Source of the DNA: Anaerolineae bacterium
Lineage (GTDB): Bacteria > Chloroflexota > Anaerolineae > Aggregatilineales > Phototrophicaceae
Reading direction: 5' to 3'
DNA: 64,000 nt
Assembly: GCA_013360465.1 (NCBI GenBank)
Contig: JABWBO010000002.1
Location: 103,907-167,906, forward strand
The notes beneath the pieces were generated by a model. The model saw only the letters and a list, made by a program, of their open reading frames with translations. It was not told the origin of the DNA and did not search any database. Positions 36,906 to 45,341 of this stretch are shown here, in pieces. The position numbers and the translations under genes were made by a program. Every line of letters starts with the position of its first letter. Within the stretch, counting starts at the first letter, position 1.

Positions 36906-38528
36906 ATGATCAAGATCGCGACCGTCCAGCAGATGCGGGAGATTGAAGCGAGCGCCGACGCCGCTGGCGTTTCGTATGCCGCGATGATGGACAACGCTGG
37001 TGAAGCGGTAGCACTGCGAGGGCTGGCGTTTCTTGAGACGCTTTCAGACAATGCGCCGTCCAGGGTTCTGGTCCTCGTTGGGCCCGGAAACAACGGCGGT
37101 GACGGTCTTGTCGCCGGTCGCGTGATTGCAGCAAGGAGCGATGCCGTCGTCCGCTTCTATTTGCTGCGCCGCCGCCCACATGACGATCCGGTCTTTGCAG
37201 CAGCACGTGACGCGGGTTTGCGGATGGACCACGCGGATGATGATCCCGGATTTCTCCTCCTCAGCCAGCTCGTCGCCAGCGCCGATCTCTTGATTGATGC
37301 CCTTTTCGGCATCGGCACGCAGCCGCCGCTGCGGCTCGACGCTGCCAGGATGATCGATGCCGTTCAGCAGGCTTTGGGCAAACCTTCACAGGTCGATCCA
37401 GCGATCATCTTTCCGCGGCAGGTTCCAGAAGTGCGCGCTGACGCGCGCCGGATCATCGCTGTGGATTGTCCCAGTGGTTTGAACTGCGACAGTGGCGACA
37501 TCGATATGTGCGCACTTCAAGCTGACGAGACGGTAACCTTTATCGCCGCCAAGCCTGGGCTTCTTGCTTTTCCCGGCGCTCACGCCGTAGGGGACCTTAT
37601 CTACGCCTCTGCGGGAGTCCCCGCCAGCCTGCCTAACCTCCAGGCTTTGTCATCCCGCCTCGTCGATGCTCAAGCGGTACGCTCGATTCTTCCGCCGCGT
37701 CCGCTCGATGCCAATAAAGGGACGTTCGGCAGGGTGCTTGTCGTCGGCGGATCATCCAACTACATCGGCGCGCCAGGTCTGTCAGCGCAGGCTGCCTACC
37801 GCATGGGAGCCGGTCTGGTCACGATTGCCACGATCAAGCAGAATTGTCTGATCCTGGCGTCAACGCTCGCTGAGCCAATCTGGATACCCTGCCCCGATCT
37901 GGATGGTCGTCTGAGCCTGGACGCGCTCGACCAAATACGGGATGCAGTTCCTCTCTGCGACGCTGTGGTGATCGGTCCCGGACTGGGACAACATGTCCAG
38001 ATGCCTGATTTCGTCATAGGGGTGCTTTCAAAGGCTGCTGAACTGGATCGCCCCACGGTCATCGACGCCGACGCGTTGAACGCCCTTGCCAGCATGACAG
38101 AGTGGTGGAAGCGCGTTCCGCGCCGCAGTGTGCTTACGCCGCATCCCGGCGAGATGGCGCGACTGAGCGGTTTATCCATTCGTGAGATTCAGGCGGACAG
38201 GTTGCAGATTGCCCGAAGCTGCGCTGGTGCATGGAACACGACCCTGCTTCTGAAAGGCGCACACACGGTCATTGCCTCGCCAGAGCGCGCCAGCATTCTT
38301 CCTTTCAAGACGACGGCGCTTGCCACTGCGGGCACCGGTGACATCTTGTCAGGCATGATCAGTGCGCTGCTGAGTCAGGATCTCGATCCGCATGACTCAG
38401 CAGCAGCGGCAGGCTATATACACGGTCTCGCAGGAGAAGCAGCCGCTGGAGGTAGTGACCGTGTGGTGATTGCCTCGGACGTTCTGAGCGCGCTGCGTGA
38501 CGTGATGCGTCAGATAGATACTCTATGA
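36906..38528 (+). CDS. nnr: Bifunctional NAD(P)H-hydrate epimerase / ADP-dependent dehydratase
   Basis: This is a repair enzyme for damaged, hydrated NADH and NADPH. It has about 540 residues. The N-terminal YjeF_N epimerase domain (1-220) has MDNAGEAVA, VGPGNNGGDGLVAGR and LIDALFGIGT. The C-terminal ribokinase-like dehydratase domain (about 240-540) has KGTFGRVLVVGGSSNYIGAP, VIGPGLGQ, VIDADALNAL, LTPHPGEMARLSG, LLKGAHTVIA and TAGTGDILSGMI. The ATG at 36906 is preferred because GAGGA lies 6 bases before it; another ATG at 36900 is too close to it. The 3' end meets a convergent gene, overlapping by 6 bases. Confidence 0.95.
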   Translation: MIKIATVQQMREIEASADAAGVSYAAMMDNAGEAVALRGLAFLETLSDNAPSRVLVLVGPGNNGGDGLVAGRVIAARSDAVVRFYLLRRRPHDDPVFAAARDAGLRMDHADDDPGFLLLSQLVASADLLIDALFGIGTQPPLRLDAARMIDAVQQALGKPSQVDPAIIFPRQVPEVRADARRIIAVDCPSGLNCDSGDIDMCALQADETVTFIAAKPGLLAFPGAHAVGDLIYASAGVPASLPNLQALSSRLVDAQAVRSILPPRPLDANKGTFGRVLVVGGSSNYIGAPGLSAQAAYRMGAGLVTIATIKQNCLILASTLAEPIWIPCPDLDGRLSLDALDQIRDAVPLCDAVVIGPGLGQHVQMPDFVIGVLSKAAELDRPTVIDADALNALASMTEWWKRVPRRSVLTPHPGEMARLSGLSIREIQADRLQIARSCAGAWNTTLLLKGAHTVIASPERASILPFKTTALATAGTGDILSGMISALLSQDLDPHDSAAAAGYIHGLAGEAAAGGSDRVVIASDVLSALRDVMRQIDTL

Positions 38529-38762
38529 GCCTCGAGTCGGTGCGCGGTGTGTTGTCAAACGTTCCTGAACCGCTGCTCTTCCATCAGTAAGGCTGCTGTT
38601 GACTCGGTCGGTCGGACTGCGCAACTGCGCGAACTCTCGCTCAGTCGTCCACCGCAGCGCCTGGGCGTCGACAGGCGAAAAGAACAGCGCGGCAGCGGCA
38701 CCGGCGATCAAACCGATAAGCATACCGACCAACAGCAGACCCCCGTCCGGTTCACTGCGCAT
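38523..38762 (-). CDS. Small YtxH-like membrane protein
   Basis: The protein has 79 residues with one glycine/alanine-rich transmembrane helix (LLVGMLIGLIAGAAAALFFS) near the N terminus and a polar helical tail, the arrangement of YtxH/gas-vesicle-type stress proteins. It overlaps the preceding minus-strand gene by 11 bases, and its own stop lies within the nnr 3' end. Function unknown. Confidence 0.65.
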   Translation of the reverse strand: MRSEPDGGLLLVGMLIGLIAGAAAALFFSPVDAQALRWTTEREFAQLRSPTDRVNSSLTDGRAAVQERLTTHRAPTRGS

Positions 38763-39246
38763 TGTGGCTCTTTTCTCCGTTGGCGTGTTTCAAAGCGCGT
38801 CGGATTCCGAACAGATTGCTGGTCAGCACCGAAACACCGGTCAGGAATCCGCTCGCGCGGACGATGGGCTGGGTAAGGTTTTCGCTCATGAAGTCGACAG
38901 TACCGCGAACCGTCGAGAGTGTGGATTGGGTGGTGTCCAGCATCGGTTTCACTTCGGTCTGGATCAGGTTGACCAGACGAGCTACCTGAAGGACGAGGAT
39001 TGCCAATGCCAGGATGATCAGGATGCCTTCGAGAACCAGGAAGATGATCACCAGATCCCTGATCGTCCGTACTGCCCCCGCAAAGCTTTCACCGCCGACG
39101 ATGCTCAGCAGCAGCATAGCGATGAACAGTATCGTCAAGACCGCAACCAGCCCTGCCATCCCCAGGATGACGTTGCGCCGCAGTCTGCCACCGTTATCCT
39201 CTTTTTTTGTGCCTGCTGTTGATGCGAGATGGGATTCGTTGACCAT
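38752..39246 (-). CDS. Membrane protein with amphipathic helical tail (DUF948-like)
   Basis: The protein has about 164 residues from the ATG at 39246. Two transmembrane helices (about 25-48 and 60-85) are followed by a helical segment (VNLIQTEVKPMLDTTQSTLS) resembling DUF948 proteins, which often neighbour YtxH genes. The pairing with the YtxH-like gene downstream supports both assignments. The ORF is open further upstream, but that part overlaps the next gene. Confidence 0.68.
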   Translation of the reverse strand: MVNESHLASTAGTKKEDNGGRLRRNVILGMAGLVAVLTILFIAMLLLSIVGGESFAGAVRTIRDLVIIFLVLEGILIILALAILVLQVARLVNLIQTEVKPMLDTTQSTLSTVRGTVDFMSENLTQPIVRASGFLTGVSVLTSNLFGIRRALKHANGEKSHNAQ

Positions 39247-39259
39247 TCCAGTATAGCTT

Positions 39260-39505
39260 TCAGTTGATACGCCGAGGTCGGGATCGGCTGGTAAGAAATA
39301 CCGTCGGCACCAAAGCGGCGAATGCACCAAGCACAGCCGAAGCCACTCGCAGCATCCCCACATTCATAAAATTAATCTGAAACGCTACGCCGACAAACTG
39401 TCCCAGTCCAAAGCCTAGCCAACCAGCCAGCAGCAGGGCGAACAAGCGGCGAGCGCTGCCTCCGACAATAACATGTACAGCAGCACCGAGGAGCGTGGCG
39501 ACCAT
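39260..39505 (-). CDS. Small three-helix membrane protein
   Basis: The protein has about 81 residues and three hydrophobic segments. The true start is unclear: the frame stays open upstream of the ATG at 39505 for about 13 codons with a hydrophobic sequence (ILPLPTVLFGAM), and GAGGAG lies just before an ATT codon there, so a rare ATT or CTG start is possible. It is 13 bases upstream of the DUF948-like gene. No family is recognised. Confidence 0.5.
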   Translation of the reverse strand: MVATLLGAAVHVIVGGSARRLFALLLAGWLGFGLGQFVGVAFQINFMNVGMLRVASAVLGAFAALVPTVFLTSRSRPRRIN

Positions 39506-39593
39506 CGCGCCGAAAAGAACGGTTGGCAGAGGCAGAATATGCTCCTCAGTATTCCGTCATATCGGTCATAATTGTAGCACGCAAACCGCTCAC

Positions 39594-39621
39594 TTGAACA
39601 CGTTCCGAAAGTCACTATAAT
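39594..39621 (+). promoter_or_regulatory. Promoter giving a nearly leaderless transcript
   Basis: TTGAAC (39594-39599) and a perfect TATAAT (39616-39621) are separated by 16 bases. The ATG of the SRPBCC gene lies only 9 bases after the -10, so the mRNA would have almost no leader and no room for a Shine-Dalgarno sequence. Confidence 0.6.
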
Positions 39622-39630
39622 CCCAGTATC

Positions 39631-40911
39631 ATGAGAACAATAGACCATCGAATCCTTATTCCAGCACCGTCTGATCATGTCTGGGGGGTCGTGAGCGACA
39701 TCAGCCGCAATCCCGACTGGCAGATTGACTGCAAAGAGGTGATTTTCCTCACCTCCAAGCGCAGCGGTCCGGGACTGCGCTGGCGTTACAGCGGCGACGG
39801 CCATCGGGAATTCGTATACGAAATCAGCGCCTGGTATGCGGGTTTTGGCTACGAGTATTACTTCGTGGATGGTCCAACGTTCCGCGATGTTCGTGGTCGC
39901 ATCCGACTTCAGGAAGTGCCAGAGGGCACAATTGTCCAATGGACGTTCAGTTACGAGACGGGCGGTGTCCTGGGAGGGATGCGCACCTCGCTGGGTCTGC
40001 ACAACAGTATTGACCGGTTGATGCAGGATAGTCTGCGCCGCCTATGGCAAATGCTGAAGGCGGACAGAACCGAACTGATTGAGCATCCGTCCAAGTCCTT
40101 GATGCGTGATGCACCGGATGTGACAGCCCGTTCAGCGTACCAGCCGCGACATGTCCAGCGCGAAGGGGAAGCGAGTTCACGGGAAAGCAGGATTGAAGCA
40201 CAGCCTCAGCCTAACCTGCGTCCAATTCCGCGTCACGACGCCCCCGTTGAACCGGTTGTGATGCACGAGGATACCCGCCCCAATCAGCCGCACATCTATT
40301 CGTCCGTAAAAGAACCGGATGAGATGACTCTGATCCCTGCCGATGTCGCCGGCGAACCGGAATTCCTGGGCGACCTTGAAGAGATGGTGCGCTACGAGCC
40401 GCCTCTGAGCGCCGCCGAAACTCAACCACGCTCGCCGCGTATCGCGGCTGATCCAGCGCCAACGTCCAAAGAACAAATCCCGTTGGCTGAACCGGCTCCG
40501 GCGGAAGCGCCGATCTCGATTCAGCCAATTGCTATCGAAGAAGTTCCGAGTTCAATCGACGATACGCCGGCGCGCCCCATCCCCGCAGTGACAGCGACGA
40601 AAAGTGCCGAGCCAGCAGCTGCGCCCGCCGAAACACAGCCTTCGCCGATCCAGGCGGAACCCGCCCCGCTGGCGCGACCGGAGCCGCTTGCTACCATCGG
40701 CGACACCCGAAGTATATGGGAAATCTTCAACGTCCCGCGTCCCAGCGAGACGGGTGAGATTGCAGCAGTCACCGGCGCGTCCGTTGAGCCGCGTTCACCG
40801 CTCCCCTCCCTTGAGAATACGCCATCCAAGCCCATTGCGCTGTCTGCGGGGGTGCGCGGCTTGCGTCAGACAATCCGTCAGCGTATCGTACGACTTCGGA
40901 GACTTGCCTGA
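39631..40911 (+). CDS. SRPBCC-domain protein with long disordered tail
   Basis: The protein has 426 residues. The first 145 form a START/SRPBCC-like ligand-binding fold (RILIPAPSDHVWGVVSDISR near the start, then strands ending GTIVQWTFSYETGG). The following 280 residues are rich in Pro, Ala and Glu with repeated EPAP/PAPTS-like motifs and are probably disordered, ending in a basic Arg-rich segment (LRQTIRQRIVRLRRLA) that may be amphipathic. Ligand and partner are unknown. It is read from its own strong promoter with little or no leader, and a shared terminator separates it from tRNA-His. Confidence 0.75.
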   Translation: MRTIDHRILIPAPSDHVWGVVSDISRNPDWQIDCKEVIFLTSKRSGPGLRWRYSGDGHREFVYEISAWYAGFGYEYYFVDGPTFRDVRGRIRLQEVPEGTIVQWTFSYETGGVLGGMRTSLGLHNSIDRLMQDSLRRLWQMLKADRTELIEHPSKSLMRDAPDVTARSAYQPRHVQREGEASSRESRIEAQPQPNLRPIPRHDAPVEPVVMHEDTRPNQPHIYSSVKEPDEMTLIPADVAGEPEFLGDLEEMVRYEPPLSAAETQPRSPRIAADPAPTSKEQIPLAEPAPAEAPISIQPIAIEEVPSSIDDTPARPIPAVTATKSAEPAAAPAETQPSPIQAEPAPLARPEPLATIGDTRSIWEIFNVPRPSETGEIAAVTGASVEPRSPLPSLENTPSKPIALSAGVRGLRQTIRQRIVRLRRLA

Positions 40912-40947
40912 CCGAGTACATCCCGTAAGAATAGTTTGGCAACAAAA

Positions 40948-40975
40948 AACACCGCCTGAAGCGCGGTGTTTTTTT
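40948..40975. terminator. Bidirectional terminator between the SRPBCC gene and tRNA-His
   Basis: AACACCGC (40948-40955) pairs with GCGGTGTT (40963-40970), with A-run before and T-run after, so it can end both the plus-strand gene and the minus-strand tRNA transcript. Confidence 0.82.
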
Positions 40976-41052
40976 GGGGTGAGTGAAGGGGTTTGAACCC
41001 TCGACCTCCTGTTCCACAGACAGGCGCTCTAACCAGCTGAGCTACACTCACC
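40975..41052 (-). tRNA. tRNA-His (anticodon GTG)
   Basis: The minus strand folds as a cloverleaf: acceptor arm GTGAGTG with CACTCAC, anticodon stem CCTGT/ACAGG with loop CTGTGGA giving anticodon GTG, and T-loop TTCAAAC. Position 73 is C and the extra 5' G(-1) required for histidine tRNA is present (complement of 41052). A CCA end is encoded. A TATACT box lies upstream at 41064-41069. Confidence 0.96.
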
Positions 41053-41094
41053 ATACAGGTATCAGTATAGCATGAGCCGAAAAACCTGCCAGAG

Positions 41095-41766
41095 TCAACT
41101 TGTCTGCCGACTTGTAGCTGCGACGACCATCACCAGACTCTTAGGACAAGATGCTTCGAAGTTGCGGACTTGGAAGCCATGTCGAGAAAAAACAGGCGCA
41201 AGCTGCGTCTCAGAAGAAGCGGGGCTGCCACGCTGCCCTGTGAGGCGATACAACAGCTCGATAGCTCTTGAGAGGACTCCGGAAGAGGTCAGGGACGCAT
41301 TGGGGACAATGACCAACACGCCTCCCGGCTGCAGCACGCGCCGGCATTCATCCAGTGCAGCCGGATCGAGGATAAAGTCGGTCGGAAATGTGCTGACCAG
41401 CGCGGCAAACCAGCCGTCAGGAAAGGGCAGCGCCTGAGCTTTCGCCCGAACGAGGTGCGCGGCTATCTCCTTCTGGGCAAGTTTCTTTACGGCAATCCGC
41501 CCCATATTGCGGGACAAATCAATGCCGAAAACGTCATACCCAAGCTCGACGAGGTCCAGTTGCAGATTCCCAGTGCCGTGTGCCAGTTCAAGAATCGGAC
41601 CGATCTCCGGACTCGGCAGGACATCCAGGGCGCATCGAGTCCAGCAGCGCCACGCGCCCAGAGAAACCACCCAACTGACGACATCATAGCTGAAAGCGGC
41701 TTCGTTATATAGCAAACGAAAGCCAAAACGGATCAACTGGTTATAGAAGACCGATAGAAGCGTCAA
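41095..41766 (-). CDS. SAM-dependent methyltransferase (class I)
   Basis: The protein has 223 residues. The motif I-like ILELAHGTGNLQLDL (His replaces the usual first Gly), GIDLSRNMGRIA, and LVSTFPTDFILD with RRVLQPGGVLVIVP are typical of UbiE/Methyltransf_11 enzymes. An N-terminal helical segment of about 40 residues precedes the fold. The substrate is unknown. It lies 18 bases downstream of the Rieske gene on the same strand, so it could be the last gene of the sufS-sufU-Rieske unit. Confidence 0.85.
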   Translation of the reverse strand: MTLLSVFYNQLIRFGFRLLYNEAAFSYDVVSWVVSLGAWRCWTRCALDVLPSPEIGPILELAHGTGNLQLDLVELGYDVFGIDLSRNMGRIAVKKLAQKEIAAHLVRAKAQALPFPDGWFAALVSTFPTDFILDPAALDECRRVLQPGGVLVIVPNASLTSSGVLSRAIELLYRLTGQRGSPASSETQLAPVFSRHGFQVRNFEASCPKSLVMVVAATSRQTS

Positions 41767-41784
41767 GGACTGTCAGCCGCCCTG

Positions 41785-42099
41785 TTACAATCGACCGCCA
41801 ACCTGAACGTCTCCTCCCTCTACCCGCACCGCGAACCGCTTGATCGCAGTGATCGCCGGCGGACACAGCGGATTGCCATGTCGTAGGTCAAAACATGCGC
41901 CGTGTTTCGGACATTCCAGGCTGAATCCGTCAAGTTGTCCCTCAGACAGGGTGTACTCCTCGTGGGAACACAGGTCTTCTACGGCAAAGTACTCACCGTC
42001 GACATTCAGGATGATGATCCATGTCCCGTTGACTTCAGCGATGATCCGTTCGCCAGGGGGAAGATCCTCGACTGCCGCCACCGTCACAAAACCGCTCAT
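41785..42099 (-). CDS. Rieske [2Fe-2S] ferredoxin-like protein
   Basis: This is a small electron carrier of about 104 residues. The cluster ligands are in DLCSHEEYTLSEG and LECPKHGACFDLR (C-x-H and C-x2-H). Its overlapping start with the sufU stop (4 bases) places it in the SUF operon. Similar Rieske genes accompany suf genes in other phyla, where a link to cluster assembly or electron supply is assumed but not proved here. Confidence 0.93.
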   Translation of the reverse strand: MSGFVTVAAVEDLPPGERIIAEVNGTWIIILNVDGEYFAVEDLCSHEEYTLSEGQLDGFSLECPKHGACFDLRHGNPLCPPAITAIKRFAVRVEGGDVQVGGRL

Positions 42100-42518
42100 T
42101 CGTCTTCGCTCTCCCGCCAGGCTTCGCGTCCGTACAGCCCGATCTTCAGGACCTCCAGGCTGAGAAGTGCGCACTTCATGCGATTTGGGGACAGCGGGAT
42201 CCCGAGCATTTCCAGGAGGGAGTCTTTCGACATCGCCCGAATCTCACCCACCGTCTTCCCCAGAATTTCCTCACCCAGCATAGAAGCCGATGCCTGGCTG
42301 ATGGCACAGCCATTGCCTTCCCATCCTACGGCAGTGATTCGTCCCGATGGATCGACGCGCAGTGTCAGATGCAGTCGGTCGCCACACAGCGGGTTGTGCG
42401 CTTCATATTCTACATCGCACGGTTCAAGCACGCCGTGATTGCGCGGATTCTTTGCATGGTCGAGGATAAGCTCACGGTACATATCATCCATTGTGCGTCC
42501 CTGCTCAGTCAGCGCCAT
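42096..42518 (-). CDS. sufU: SufU-type Fe-S scaffold / sulphur-transfer protein
   Basis: SufU accepts sulphur from SufS and serves Fe-S cluster assembly. It has about 140 residues from the ATG that shares bases with the sufS stop. The three conserved cysteines lie in NPLCGDRLHL, GNGCAISQASAS and MKCALLSLEVL, and the Asp in the CGD motif is present, which fits the zinc-binding SufU type. A second ATG at 42491 (MDDMYRELI) is equally credible as start. It is between sufS and the Rieske gene. Confidence 0.93.
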   Translation of the reverse strand: MALTEQGRTMDDMYRELILDHAKNPRNHGVLEPCDVEYEAHNPLCGDRLHLTLRVDPSGRITAVGWEGNGCAISQASASMLGEEILGKTVGEIRAMSKDSLLEMLGIPLSPNRMKCALLSLEVLKIGLYGREAWRESEDE

Positions 42519-43771
42519 CAGACCGAAAAGGTTTGCTTGGCAGCGTATATGCCGGCAACCAGGCAATCTACCTCTTCCAGCGTGTTATAGAAGTAGAAGC
42601 TTGCACGCGCGGTCGCATTCAACCCCAGTCGTTCGTGCAAAGGCATGGCGCAGTGATGCCCTGCGCGAATGGCGACACCGTGTGCATCAAGTACCTGCGC
42701 TACATCGTGCGCATGGATCCCCTGGAGCGTAAACGTCGCGACCGCGCCGTGCGGCGCGCGTTCAGGCGTCACCAGGTGAAGACCGGGCACTTCCGTTAAT
42801 CGTTCCAGGGCGTAGGCGATGATCTCTTGTTCGTAGCGATGGATCGCCGCCATCCCTACTCGATTCAGGTATTCGACCGCAGCACCCAACCCAATCGCCT
42901 CGGCTATCGAGGGTGTTCCGGCTTCGAACTTATAGGGGAGTTCATTCCACTCGCTGCGCTCGAAGCTTACTCGCGAGATCATGTCCCCGCCGCCCATCCA
43001 GGGGGGCATCGCCTCAAGGAGAGCGCGTTTTCCATACAGGACGCCGCTGCCCGTTGGACCGAGCATCTTGTGTCCGCTGAAGACCAGAAAGTCACAGTCC
43101 AAAGCCTGCACATCGATGGATTGATGTGGCACTGCCTGCGCGGCATCGACAAGGACTGTCGCCCCGGCTTCATGTGCCAGCCGAATCATTTCCTGAGCCG
43201 CGTTGATTGTTCCCAGGACGTTTGAGACGAACATGAAGCCAACAAGCTTCACTGGCTCTTCCTGCAAAAGCTTTCGGAAGGCCTCCATGTCCAGCGCGCC
43301 GTCCGCGCGAATCGGAGTGTAGCGCAGCCGCAATCCACGCTCAGCCGACAGCAGTTGCCAGGGAACAATGTTCGAGTGATGTTCCATCTCTGTCAGCAGT
43401 ACAACATCGCCGGCATTGAGGTTGGCTCTACCCCAGGTTTGCGAGACCAGATTAATCCCCTCCGTCGTACCGCGCGTAAACACGATTTCCCGCTTGCTGC
43501 CGGCGTTGATGAACCGCTTCAGGATTACGCGCGCGGTCTCGTAGGCGGCAGTAGCCTCTTCGCTCAGTTTATGGATACCGCGATGAACGTTGGCGTTGTA
43601 GCGGCGATAATAGTCGCTCATCGTCTCGATGACGGCGTTCGGCTTCTGCGTCGTCGCCGCGTTATCCAGATAGACAAGCGGGACACCCGGATGGTGTTCC
43701 TGTTGGAGTACAGGAAAATCTGAGCGAAGACCTGCTACGTCGAGCGCCCCTCCAGAGCTTTCAGAGGGCAT
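42518..43771 (-). CDS. sufS: Cysteine desulfurase SufS
   Basis: SufS is the PLP-dependent sulphur donor of the SUF machinery. It has 417 residues. Typical segments are YLDNAATTQKPNAVIETMS, HRGIHKLSEEATAAYE, the PLP lysine in FSGHKMLGPTG, GGGDMI, the EAGTPSIAEAIGL segment and the short catalytic loop RAGHHCAMP, marking a group II desulfurase. The gene lies after a terminator that follows sufD, so it may be transcribed by read-through or from its own promoter in the 130-base gap. Confidence 0.95.
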   Translation of the reverse strand: MPSESSGGALDVAGLRSDFPVLQQEHHPGVPLVYLDNAATTQKPNAVIETMSDYYRRYNANVHRGIHKLSEEATAAYETARVILKRFINAGSKREIVFTRGTTEGINLVSQTWGRANLNAGDVVLLTEMEHHSNIVPWQLLSAERGLRLRYTPIRADGALDMEAFRKLLQEEPVKLVGFMFVSNVLGTINAAQEMIRLAHEAGATVLVDAAQAVPHQSIDVQALDCDFLVFSGHKMLGPTGSGVLYGKRALLEAMPPWMGGGDMISRVSFERSEWNELPYKFEAGTPSIAEAIGLGAAVEYLNRVGMAAIHRYEQEIIAYALERLTEVPGLHLVTPERAPHGAVATFTLQGIHAHDVAQVLDAHGVAIRAGHHCAMPLHERLGLNATARASFYFYNTLEEVDCLVAGIYAAKQTFSV

Positions 43772-43842
43772 TGCGCTCTCCTTTCACTAAGTCCATTACG
43801 ATTCCGAAAAACCCAGTAGTTGGTGAGGAGGTCCGAAACAAA

Positions 43843-43882
43843 GAGCGTGCCTGCTTGCGAACAACCGCACGCAGACACGCTC
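43843..43882 (-). terminator. Rho-independent terminator after sufD
   Basis: Read on the minus strand, GAGCGTG pairs with CACGCTC and an inner CTGC/GCAG plus TGCG/CGCA arm extends it. TTTGTTTC follows. It lies between sufD and sufS and could lower expression of the downstream suf genes relative to sufCBD. Confidence 0.78.
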
Positions 43883-43902
43883 TATTCTACCGCAAATGAG
43901 GA

Positions 43903-45267
43903 CTAGCGTGAGCCAATGATCTTGGCTTCCAAGGATGCGCGAAGCCGGGCTTGCACGCGCTCAAATGGAATCCGTTCCAGAAGCTCCTCAAAGAACCCTT
44001 CGGCAACCATGAGTTCCGCTTGGTCGCGCGGGATGCCTCGGCTCATCAGATAGAAAACCGGCTGCTCTTCCAAAGTGCCGAATGTCGCGGCGTGTGTGCA
44101 GCGAACATCGTCGGCTTCAATCTCCAGCCCTGGGATGGCGTCCATCCGCGCCTCGTCGCTCAACACCAGGTTGCGACACGCCTGGAACCCGTCGATCTTC
44201 TGCATGTCTGGCAGGGATTTTATCATGCCTTGCCAGAGACTTCGCGCCGTGTCTTTAGCAGCACCCTTGAAAAGGAGATTCGATGTTGTCAGCGGTGCGT
44301 TGTGATTCTGCTGCGTATCGAGGTCGAAGAATTGCCCCTTGTCCGCGAAGAACATACCGCTGACCTGAACGTTGGCGCCCGTTCCATCAAGCTCAACTTC
44401 GATGAATGACTTGACAAAACGAGACCCCATCGTGCCGATCACCCAGTCCAGAGCAGCATCCCGTCCGACGCGCGCCCGCTGGTAGCTAAACTCAAACATC
44501 TGCCGATCCCAGTCTTGCAGGCTCACGTAGCGCAGGTTCGCACCGCTGCCGACCAGAAGTTCGGTCGCGCCGACATAAACCGACTGTGACTGCGCCTGGG
44601 CAGAGAGATAATCCACCAACACCGTCGCCTGTGCACCATCTTCGACGATGACCAGGACATGTCCCAGTGTTGCGCCCGGCTGATCGTTATACATCACGAT
44701 ATGGATGGGCAGTTCGGCGGCGGTTCCTCGTGGCACATATACGAACGCACCATGAGTCCACAGGGCAGCATGGAGCGCGGCGAACTTCCCCTCACCTGGC
44801 TTGACCGCCCTGGTCATCAGATTCGGGCGTACCAGGTCCTCATGAAGCCGGCAGGCAGTACTCAAATCGGTGAAGACGATGCCCTGTCGAGACAGAGAAT
44901 CGGCAGCCTCGGAATGGACAACCTCGCCATTGATGAAAGCCAGGAATCCGCCCTGTTCTTCACCTGCCAGCGGCTCACGATTCGCGGCGGGAATCGCGGT
45001 TAGGCGGGAATCCAGGCTGGCGGACATGCGTCCCGCTTCATCCCAACGCAGGCTTCGATAATCGGTCCGCCGCCATTCTTCCAGCGCCCGATCCGGCATC
45101 GGCAGTTCTTCGTACAACTCCCAGGCAGCAAGCCGACTGTCTCGCAGCCAGGTTGGCTCCTTTAGCTTCTCACTCAGCGCTTCGATGTCGGCGCGCGAGT
45201 AGCTGGGCGCATCAGGCGCAGTTGGGCGGCGGCGCGTTACAGCAACCACACTTGGTTCTCCTTGCAT
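43903..45267 (-). CDS. sufD: Fe-S cluster scaffold subunit SufD
   Basis: This is a beta-helical partner of SufB in the SufBC2D scaffold. It has 454 residues. The central part (YVPRGTAAELPIHIVMY, ATVLVDYLSAQAQ and VSGMFFADKGQFFDLDTQQN) and the C-terminal CRNLVLSDEARMDAIPGLEI with THAATFG and EGFFEELLERIPF are typical. It follows sufB by 74 bases and ends before a terminator. Confidence 0.95.
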   Translation of the reverse strand: MQGEPSVVAVTRRRPTAPDAPSYSRADIEALSEKLKEPTWLRDSRLAAWELYEELPMPDRALEEWRRTDYRSLRWDEAGRMSASLDSRLTAIPAANREPLAGEEQGGFLAFINGEVVHSEAADSLSRQGIVFTDLSTACRLHEDLVRPNLMTRAVKPGEGKFAALHAALWTHGAFVYVPRGTAAELPIHIVMYNDQPGATLGHVLVIVEDGAQATVLVDYLSAQAQSQSVYVGATELLVGSGANLRYVSLQDWDRQMFEFSYQRARVGRDAALDWVIGTMGSRFVKSFIEVELDGTGANVQVSGMFFADKGQFFDLDTQQNHNAPLTTSNLLFKGAAKDTARSLWQGMIKSLPDMQKIDGFQACRNLVLSDEARMDAIPGLEIEADDVRCTHAATFGTLEEQPVFYLMSRGIPRDQAELMVAEGFFEELLERIPFERVQARLRASLEAKIIGSR

Positions 45268-45341
45268 AGATGTTGGTGATCCACGCGCTCGGCAGCGAGT
45301 ACATCGTGGATAATAGACCCGTCGAACGATGCTGATTTGGT

